Shown piece after piece: positions 57,725 through 64,000 of a stretch of 64,000 bases of DNA (its first letter is position 1; the number at the start of each line of letters is the position of its first letter). This DNA is from Acidobacteriota bacterium (GTDB taxonomy: Bacteria; Acidobacteriota; Terriglobia; Terriglobales; SCQP01). The notes beneath the pieces are model-generated. The model was given only the letters and a program-made list of their open reading frames with translations, was not told the DNA's origin and did no database searches. The position numbers and the translations under genes were made by a program. Where the stretch lies: NCBI GenBank assembly GCA_027459505.1, contig DAIDIE010000014.1, positions 62,001 through 126,000 of the forward strand. Direction: 5' to 3'.

Positions 57725-60700
57725 TCAGGGCCGCCGGTGTGCCGGAGCTCCCGTGCGCGCATTGGATTCCGGCCGGCTCTCCAATTTTGGTGCATCGTCA
57801 GGACGCAGGGCATGTCCTTCGGGCTGGGCCGCCGGCGGAGTATCCGGGATCTCGCTTTGATTACGCCAGGGCTGGAACGGCAGAGGCGCAATCACCCTAC
57901 GTTTGGAGTGCTTACCTTTGCGGATATTGCAGACAAACGCCTTGGCCTCGTGCATGGAAACGTTCGGGTCGGTCAGCAACGACGTCAGGTCGTTGGCAAT
58001 CGCCCCGACTCGCTCGCCGGCATAACCCCAGTGGAAGGGCACACAGATCTGGTGCAGCTGCCGCCCTTCGACGAAAAGAGGGCGGATGCGCGGCGTTACC
58101 AGCGCCCGGACATCAATCGCTGTACGCTCGTTCCAAACGGTGATCCAGTCGCCGTTTGCTATACCCTTTTCGGCCGCCAGTTCCGGGCTGAGCTCAGCAA
58201 ACATTTCGGGCTGCAGCTCGTTCAGCCAGCTATTGAATCGGCTCATTGGGCCGCTGAGGTAATGCTCGGTGAGACGATACGTGGTCGCAACAATTGGGAA
58301 ATGTGGATCAGCGGGCCTGGACAGGCGGTTCAGCTTTGATGGGTACTCCTTGACGGCAGGATCACTCTGCTGCCGGTAGAGCAGGTTGCCGACCGGCGAT
58401 TCGAAGGGCTCATAGTGCGCCGGCAACGGGCCATCCTTGACGCCCGCCGGGGCAAACAGCCAGATACGGCCATCCGGCTTGAGGATAAAGGGCGCGTCGC
58501 CGGCGATCGCTTCCATGCCATGCGAGTGGCTGGTGGGGCGGTAGGAGGGCTTTTTACTGGTCGGAAAATCCGGGGTGTCGCTTCCCGTCCAGGCGCCTTT
58601 TTCCTCGTCCCACCAGACGTACTTCTTGCGCTCCGACCAGGGCTTGCCCTCAGGATCGGCCGAGGCGCGGTTGTAGAGCATGCGAATGTTCTTCGGCCAC
58701 GCCCAGGCCCATTTGGGATCGACGTAATTCCCTGCCGTCCGTTCCCGCGAACGGGCATGGTTAAAGTCTTTGCTGGGAAAAACGCCGGAGTAGATCCAGC
58801 AGCCGCAGGCGGTGCTTCCGTCGGCCTTGAGCTCGTCGTAACCGGTGAGCTGCTCACGGCTGTCGACGTGGTAGCCATTGATCTCGCGCAGCACTTTGCT
58901 GACGTCCGGCTCTCCCTCAATCCGGCTGTTGGAGCCATCGGGAAGGGTTGCGGCGCCGTCGCGGCCGTAGTCCCAGGTGAGGTTCAATAAGCCCTGGTCG
59001 CGGGCCGCCCGGGAACCGGCATACAGGGCTTTCAGCCGCACGCCAAGCTGGTAGACGAACCAGCTATCGGAGCGGCAATCGTCCGGAGGATCGAGCGCCT
59101 TGTCATGCCATTGCACCAGGCGTTGCGTGTTGGTGAAGCTGCCTTCTTTCTCAGCCACAATGGCCGCGGGGAAAAAGAAGATCTCCGTTTTTACCTTTTT
59201 GGGGTCGATGCCGTCCGGGTCCTTGTACCAGTAGCTGGCGGTCTCGGTTTCAAACCAGTCCATCATCACCAGCCAGTCGAGCTCGCGCAGCGCTTTGCGC
59301 GCCAGCCGGGCGTTGGGATTTCCCCCCGCCGGATTCTGCCCGAGGATGAAGTAACCGGTAACCTCTCCCTGCGCCATCTTGTGCACATAGGGAAGCTGGG
59401 AGTAGTTGTCGTCGATTTTCGGCAGCCAGTTGAAACCGAAACCGTTTTGCTTGGTTGCGGCTTCCCCGTACCAGGCCTTCAGCAGGCTGATCATGTACGT
59501 GGGAAACTTCGCCCAGACGCCGTTTTCGACCTTTTCCTGCTCCAAATAGTCCTTCAGGGTTTCATGGCGGCGCACGGTAGCGGGCTGCGGAATGTAACCC
59601 GGCAGCAGGTTGTAGAGGGTGGGAATATCCGTCGAGCCCTGGATGCTGGCATGGCCGCGCATGGCCATGATCCCGCCACCCGGCCGGCCCATGTTCCCCA
59701 ACAGCCCCTGCAGTATGCCCGCGGCCCGGATGATCTGCACTCCAATGGTGTGCTGCGTCCAGCCCACCGCGTACACAATCGCCGAGGTGCGCTCCGGGCC
59801 GGAATTCTGGCAAAGGGTTTCCGCAACCTGAATCACCGCATCCGGCGAGCAGCCGCAGATCTCAGCGACTTTCTCCGGCGTATAACGCGAATAGTGTTTT
59901 TTCAGGATCTGGAACACACACCGCGGATGCTGCAGCGTCGGGTCGCTGGGTGGCGTCGGATTGTCCATGTTGGCCAGACGCTCGCTCCACGACTCGGCGC
60001 CAATCGAGGCGGGCGTGTTGGTGCGGTTCGATCCCGGTTCACCCTGGTAATGCCAGGCCTTGGTCCCCGCCTCGTAATGGTGGCTGCTTTCTTTGTAGCC
60101 GTCGAACAGACCACGGAAGTTGTCCTCTTCCGTGTCGCGGAATTTTGCGCCTACCAACGTTGCCGCATTGGTGTAATGCAGCACGTACTCCTTAAACCAG
60201 CGTTCGTTCTCGATCACGTAGCGAATTACCCCGCCGAGAAATGCAATATCGGTGCCGGCGCGGATGGGCACATAGAGATTGCACATCGCCGAGGTGCGGC
60301 TGAAGTGCGGATCGACGTGAATGAGCGTGCCACCCTTTTCCCTGGCCTTCATCGGAAAGCGGAAGCCGACCGGATGGGCTTCCGCCATGTTGGAACCCAT
60401 AATGAGGACGCAATCGCTATTGGCCAGGTCCTGCTGAAACGAGGTGGCCGCGCCGCGGCCGAAAGTGACGCCCAGACCGGGCACCGAAGCGCTGTGTCAT
60501 ATTCGCGCCTGGTTTTCGATCGACACCATCCCCAGGCCGCCGCCGAATAGCTTCTTCATCAGGTAGTTCTCTTCGTTGTCCAGGGTGGCGCCGCCCAGGC
60601 AGCCGACGCTGGTCAGCGCGTTAATGACTTCGCCCTTCTTGTTCTTTTCGCGGTACTCGCGATCCCTGGTCTGCTTGAGGCGGCGGGCCACACGGTCCAG

Positions 60701-60997
60701 CGCCCATTCCAGAGGTTTCTCCTCCCAGTGGTCGCTGTAAGGGGCGCGGTAGCGCACCCGCGTGATGCGGTGAGGGTTGGCGGCGAGTTGAAAGGTGTTG
60801 GCGCCTTTAGGGCAGAGGGTTCCCTCATTGATGGGGCTTTCCGCATTGCCCTCAATGTCGATGATCTTGCCGCCTTTCACGTAGACCTTCTGGGAGCAGC
60901 CCACGGCGCAGTAGGGACAAATGCTGTCCACTGCAACCGCACCGCGCAAGCGGGAGTGCTTGGCAGCCGACTGTGGGCTGAAAGGGGCCTGGGACAT
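57725..60997 (-). CDS. formate dehydrogenase alpha subunit, selenocysteine- and molybdopterin-containing
   Basis: Catalytic subunit oxidising formate to CO2. One gene of 1091 codons, with UGA at 60499-60497 read as selenocysteine 167. Flanking residues VSIENQARI and HSASVPGLGVTFGRG align around the Sec of E. coli FdnG/FdoG (NQAR-x-U-HG). A 4Fe-4S site (CPYCAVGC, then TLCPKG) is at the N-terminus, and molybdopterin-binding segments include NMAEAHPVGFRFPMK and GNMGRPGGGIMAMRGHA. The ATG at 60997 (MSQAPFSPQ) is preferred; the frame is open to 61081. No twin-arginine signal is seen, unlike FdnG. The C-terminal 60 residues are extra and Pro/Arg-rich. Part of a minus-strand operon with the Fe-S and NrfD genes; diverges from the Mrp genes. 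Confidence 0.93.
60467..60499 (-). promoter_or_regulatory. Sec UGA codon and SECIS-like hairpin
   Basis: UGA at 60499-60497. Exactly 18 bases later on the coding strand a loop GGTCT (60478-60474) is closed by GGTGCCC/GGGCGTC (7 bp, two G-U). E. coli fdhF has the same GGUCU loop after 18 bases, which SelB binds (established knowledge). Confidence 0.85.
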
Positions 60998-61127
60998 GGA
61001 ACACCTCGCTTGCCCAGATTCGCCCGCCAGCCGGGCAGGTTGTCTAGTGGCACCTCGTGCAACCCTCCTGGGAAGAACCATCTCTGTTCAGGGTTGGGGC
61101 AGGTCCAGCGCCCTGGGAGGCCAGCAT

Positions 61128-61667
61128 ATGCAAGAGGATGTGCGTGAGCAACTGCGCCAACTGCGACGCTTGCTGTTGCGCCCTCGCGCCCTTGTGCTGT
61201 CCCTACTGTTTTTGGCCTTGTGGCTGCTGTTTACCCATAGCCTCCTCTGGCAGGAGCTGCTGCTGGGGCTGGGCATGGCGGTGCTGGCCACGGTCGCAAC
61301 CATTTTGGCGGGGTGGGGCGCAGGCATCAAGCTGGCGCCGCGCTGGACCTGGCTGCTGCTAATCCCTGCCCTCGTTACTAGCGTCCTCCGGGAAACGGCC
61401 ATGATCTTTGCCGTGCTTTTGCAGCGCCTCGCCGGCAAGCGCCTGCGCTCCCGGCTCGCAACCGCGCCGTTTCATTTCGGGAGCGATACTCCGCGCGATA
61501 AGGCCCGCCGCGCCGCCGCTTTACTGCTGAGCACCGTCTCACCCAACTTTATCGCCCTGGATCTGGATAAGGAAACCAACGTCCTGCTCTATCACCAGCT
61601 CATCCCAGCGCCCCCCTCACCTGTGGTTGTGCGGCTCTCGGGCAAGCAGGGAAAGGAGCGCCCTTGA
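61128..61667 (+). CDS. mrpE: Na+/H+ antiporter subunit E (MrpE/MnhE, MbhA-like)
   Basis: Membrane subunit of a Mrp-type cation/proton antiporter. It has 179 residues from the ATG at 61128 (GGGAGG eight bases before it); longer forms from 60921 are not supported. Helices are at about 25-45, 48-66 and 73-95, followed by a cytoplasmic domain with LLLSTVSPNFIALDLDKE, which matches the MnhE signature. First gene of the operon. Confidence 0.9.
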   Translation: MQEDVREQLRQLRRLLLRPRALVLSLLFLALWLLFTHSLLWQELLLGLGMAVLATVATILAGWGAGIKLAPRWTWLLLIPALVTSVLRETAMIFAVLLQRLAGKRLRSRLATAPFHFGSDTPRDKARRAAALLLSTVSPNFIALDLDKETNVLLYHQLIPAPPSPVVVRLSGKQGKERP

Positions 61668-61915
61668 ATCTCTGGCTTTGGGCTGCCGCTGGCATGATGA
61701 TCGCGCTGCTGCCCTGCCTGCTGGCCGCATGGCGCGGCTCGGCAATGCAGCGCCTGCCCGCGCTGATTGCCGCTGGCAACGTGGTGATGTTTATCCTGGC
61801 GCTGCTGGCGGAAGCGGAGCACCGTCCGCCCATGTTTGACGTCGCCCTGGCGGCGGCGTTGCTGGCCTTTTCCGCTGGCCTGGTCTTTGCGCGCTTCCTG
61901 CAGCGCTGGCTTTAA
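61664..61915 (+). CDS. mrpF: Na+/H+ antiporter subunit F (MrpF/MnhF, MbhB-like)
   Basis: 83 residues, three hydrophobic helices, from a TTG that overlaps the mrpE stop by four bases. The middle-helix Asp expected in MrpF is seen in FDVALAAALLAF. Position and size decide the call; sequence similarity alone is modest. Confidence 0.85.
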   Translation: MNLWLWAAAGMMIALLPCLLAAWRGSAMQRLPALIAAGNVVMFILALLAEAEHRPPMFDVALAAALLAFSAGLVFARFLQRWL

Positions 61916-61924
61916 GAGAACCCC

Positions 61925-62278
61925 ATGCACGTCCTCATCGCAGTGCTGCTGGCGATTGCTGTGCTGGTTACCCTCATCAGCGCTTGCGGCGTGTTGGTGA
62001 TGGACAGCTTCTACGACCGGCTGCACTATCTGGCGCCGATTTCCACTATCGCCACGGTTTGTTTGTTTGCCGCCATTTTCCTGCGTGAACTGCTTTCCCA
62101 GGCCGGCGTCAAATCGCTGCTCATCGCCGCAGTGATCCTGTTCATGAGCCCGGCGCTCAGCCAGTCCATCGCCCGGGCGGGGCGCATCCGTGAATTTGGC
62201 GGCTGGAATCCCGACCCGCAGGCGCATCCCGGCGGCCAAGAGCATCCGCGCCAACACCCCAGGCGGGGGCAGTCGTGA
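61925..62278 (+). CDS. mrpG: Na+/H+ antiporter subunit G (MrpG/MnhG, MbhC-like)
   Basis: 117 residues with three helices. GVLVMDSFYDRLHYLAPIST is the MnhG hallmark (the RLH segment after the first helix). The C-terminus is hydrophilic and His/Pro-rich. The next gene starts within its stop codon. Confidence 0.9.
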   Translation: MHVLIAVLLAIAVLVTLISACGVLVMDSFYDRLHYLAPISTIATVCLFAAIFLRELLSQAGVKSLLIAAVILFMSPALSQSIARAGRIREFGGWNPDPQAHPGGQEHPRQHPRRGQS

Positions 62279-62601
62279 TGCTCGTACTGCAGGTCGCAAG
62301 CCTGGTGCTCGTGGCGATGGGCGCTACCGCGGTGATCCTCACGCGCAACCCGTTGCGCCAGTCGCTGAGCATGAGCCTCTACGGCTTGCTGCTGACGCTG
62401 ATGTTTTTCCTGTTCCAGGCGCCCGACGTGGCGCTGGCCCAAATCGCTGTGGGCGCGGTGGCGCTCCCGCTCATGATTTTGCTGGCTCTCAGCAAGGTGA
62501 AACAAAACGAGCGCGACGCCGCTTACGCGCGGCAACGCGATGAAAAGGCCAGCCAGGGTGAGCGGCGGGACAAGCCCTCGTCGCGAAAGGGGCAAGAATG
62601 A
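62275..62601 (+). CDS. DUF4040/MbhD-like antiporter subunit
   Basis: 108 residues. Three helices with NPLRQSLSMSLYGLLLTLMF and APDVALAQIAVGAVALPLMI match the MbhD/DUF4040 domain, which in many MrpA proteins is fused to the large subunit. Here it stands alone. The C-terminal tail is highly charged. GTG or the next codon ATG may start it. Confidence 0.85.
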   Translation: MMLVLQVASLVLVAMGATAVILTRNPLRQSLSMSLYGLLLTLMFFLFQAPDVALAQIAVGAVALPLMILLALSKVKQNERDAAYARQRDEKASQGERRDKPSSRKGQE

Positions 62602-63350
62602 ACGCGCGCGCGCGTCTGCTGGTATTCGCTTTGGGAGCGCTGCTGCTGGGCGGCGCCTACATGGCAGCCTTGTCGCAATTGGCGCCGCTGGGTCGAGGGG
62701 CCAGCGCCTATGCCGATATTCTCAACCGCGTCTGCGTCAGAGAGCGCCACATCACTGACGTGGTCACTGCCGTGAACTTCGACTACCGCGGCTTCGACAC
62801 CCTGGGCGAGGAATTCATCATGTTCACCGCGGTGATGGGAGCGGTATTGCTTTTGCGCCGCGGTAAAGATGAGGTCCAGGCGCCCCAGGAAGACGAGCTC
62901 ACCAGCCGCCGCGGCCGCAGGCGCAGCGACGCGGTGGCCCTGGCGGGCGTGGTTTTTACCGCGGTTTTGCTGCTGTTCGGCAGCTACGTCATCACCCACG
63001 GACAGCTCACACCGGGGGGCGGTTTTCAAGGCGGCGTGATTGCCTCCACGGCGCTATGGCTGGTTTACCTCAGCGGCAGTTACAAAGTCATGCGGCAGGT
63101 TGGCCCCAAGCCGCTGGTGGAAGCGGCCGAAGCGCTGGGAGCCGCCGGTTACGCCCTGGTGGGCCTGATCGGCCTTTTTCAAGGCGCGGCTTTCCTGCAA
63201 AACACCCTGCCGCCCGGCTCCATCGGCAGCCCGTTTTCGGGCGGCACGGTGCCCTTGATCGACATCGCTGTCGGCCTGGAAGTCAGTGGAGGATTCGTCC
63301 TGCTGCTGCTGACGTTTATGGAGGAAGTGCTGGAAATCCGCTTGCACTGA
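62598..63350 (+). CDS. MbhE-MnhB fusion subunit of the antiporter
   Basis: 250 residues. The N-terminal 90 residues carry ERHITDVVTAVNFDYRGFDT and EEFIMFTAVMGAVLLL, matching MbhE; the C-terminal 150 residues are MnhB (SYVITHGQLTPGGGFQGGVI). In Pyrococcus Mbh these are two separate genes, mbhE and mbhF. Overlaps the previous gene by four bases. Confidence 0.85.
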   Translation: MNARARLLVFALGALLLGGAYMAALSQLAPLGRGASAYADILNRVCVRERHITDVVTAVNFDYRGFDTLGEEFIMFTAVMGAVLLLRRGKDEVQAPQEDELTSRRGRRRSDAVALAGVVFTAVLLLFGSYVITHGQLTPGGGFQGGVIASTALWLVYLSGSYKVMRQVGPKPLVEAAEALGAAGYALVGLIGLFQGAAFLQNTLPPGSIGSPFSGGTVPLIDIAVGLEVSGGFVLLLLTFMEEVLEIRLH

Positions 63351-63356
63351 AACACT

Positions 63357-63704
63357 ATGCTCAACATTTTCTGCTACAGCATTGCCGCCTGGGTCCTGTT
63401 GATCGGACTCTACGGCGTGGTGACCAGCCGCAACTTGATTCATCTGGTGCTGTGCCTTTCCGTGATGGAAACCTCCACCTATGTGCTGCTCACCCTCATT
63501 GGCTACCGCGTCGGAGGGACCGCTCCGGTATTTGCCGACATCCCGGTGGGCACCAAGGCCGTCGATCCGGTCGTCCAGGCCTTGATGTTGACGGACGTTG
63601 TCGTGGAGGCCACCGTTATGGCGCTCCTGCTGGCACTGGCCGTCCAGGCACATAAGCGCACCGGCTCGCTGGACCCACACGATCTGCGCGCCCTGCAGGG
63701 CTAA
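63357..63704 (+). CDS. mrpC: Na+/H+ antiporter subunit C (MrpC/MnhC, NuoK-like)
   Basis: 115 residues with three helices. LIHLVLCLSVMETSTYVLLT carries the buried Glu of NuoK/MrpC. TDVVVEATVMALLLALAVQA gives the third helix. Follows the MbhE-MnhB gene by 6 bp. Confidence 0.9.
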   Translation: MLNIFCYSIAAWVLLIGLYGVVTSRNLIHLVLCLSVMETSTYVLLTLIGYRVGGTAPVFADIPVGTKAVDPVVQALMLTDVVVEATVMALLLALAVQAHKRTGSLDPHDLRALQG

Positions 63705-63716
63705 AGGCAAACCCTT

Positions 63717-64000
63717 ATGTGGATCATTCCACTCACGGTTGTTCTTCCCCTGCTGGGAGCTGCGGCGCTGGCGGTCGCGGGCTCAATCACACCCCGCCGC
63801 TGGGGTGACGCGGTTGCGCTTTTGATGGCCGCGCTGTGCTGCGGTTTTTGCCTTTACCTGTGCCGCGCTTCGGCCGGACACGAGCTGACTTACTGGTTTG
63901 GCGGGTGGCGGCCACGCCACTTTCCCACCACCGGCCTCGTTCCCACCCATCTGCAGGCGATTGGCATCGCCTTCGACGTCGACCCCATCGGCGCCGCGCT
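63717..64000 (+). CDS. mrpD: Na+/H+ antiporter subunit D (MrpD/NuoL family), truncated by window end
   Basis: Only the first 94 residues are present. Two hydrophobic helices and the sequence GIAFDVDPIGAA match the start of the MrpD/NuoN/NuoL antiporter family. ATG at 63717. Order E-F-G-D'-E'B-C-D follows mbhABCDEFGH of Pyrococcus. What follows decides whether this is an antiporter or part of a larger redox complex. Confidence 0.85.
   Translation, partial: MWIIPLTVVLPLLGAAALAVAGSITPRRWGDAVALLMAALCCGFCLYLCRASAGHELTYWFGGWRPRHFPTTGLVPTHLQAIGIAFDVDPIGAA

Noticed and set aside
60497-60499. Frameshift or nonsense pseudogene in formate dehydrogenase alpha
   Set aside because: Reading frame continues unchanged across the UGA, neighbours match the Sec site, and a SECIS-like hairpin is present.
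59105-60550. Plus-strand open frame of 481 codons opposite the formate dehydrogenase
   Set aside because: Antisense to conserved molybdopterin domains, no domain of its own.

Overview
The window is 64 kb of GC-rich, gene-dense bacterial chromosome with no prophage, insertion sequence or CRISPR array. The gene mix suggests a Gram-negative member of the Acidobacteriota. This rests on a TonB receptor with a carboxypeptidase-regulatory N-domain, an AMIN-type amidase beside a lytic transglycosylase, many lineage-type secreted proteins of unknown function, and an ATP synthase operon lacking subunits a and c. The assignment is inference; no rRNA or ribosomal protein marker is present.

Layout: 0-2 kb, thiolase and 3-hydroxyacyl-CoA dehydrogenase (minus strand), then tRNA-Leu(UAG). 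2-9 kb, a DUF2786-like gene, cell-wall hydrolases and lineage-type secreted proteins. 9 kb, a candidate small RNA, then an orphan MoxR ATPase and pterin carbinolamine dehydratase. 10.7-16.6 kb, a tripartite RND efflux operon. 17-22 kb, acs, ybaB, dnaX and the SRP RNA on the minus strand, with fabH diverging. 23-25 kb, an HPF/S30AE protein fused to a sigma-factor-like module, and a DUF697-like membrane protein. 25-27.7 kb, acylphosphatase, apt, an rRNA methyltransferase and an RRM protein. 27.8-38.6 kb, an anti-sigma-like membrane protein, an MCE protein, a membrane spermidine-synthase-like protein, a D-xylonate-dehydratase-type enzyme and unknowns. 38.7-46.7 kb, a TonB receptor, a small Cys-rich secreted protein, two tandem sensor kinases and a tandem-domain ThyX-like protein. 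46.9-48.8 kb, murB and a secreted unknown. 49.2-55.6 kb, atpF-atpF'-atpHAGDC. 55.7-61 kb, a formate dehydrogenase operon (minus). 61.1-64 kb, a diverging Mrp/Mbh-type cation antiporter operon running off the end.

The most informative points need reading through ordinary gene calls. The formate dehydrogenase alpha subunit is one selenoprotein gene with an in-frame UGA and a SECIS-like hairpin whose spacing matches E. coli fdhF. dnaX carries a run of ten A on its coding strand exactly where a gamma form would end, and both alternative frames stop within a few codons. A hibernation-factor/sigma fusion, a ThyX-like tandem protein with its signature motif split between two halves, a promoter-hairpins-terminator unit at 9 kb, and a roughly 60-bp dispersed repeat with several copies on one strand are further leads.

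Energy metabolism links several blocks: Acs, thiolase and dehydrogenase handle acetyl/acyl-CoA; formate dehydrogenase feeds electrons through an NrfD-type membrane subunit; the Mrp/Mbh module and F-type ATP synthase couple to ion gradients.
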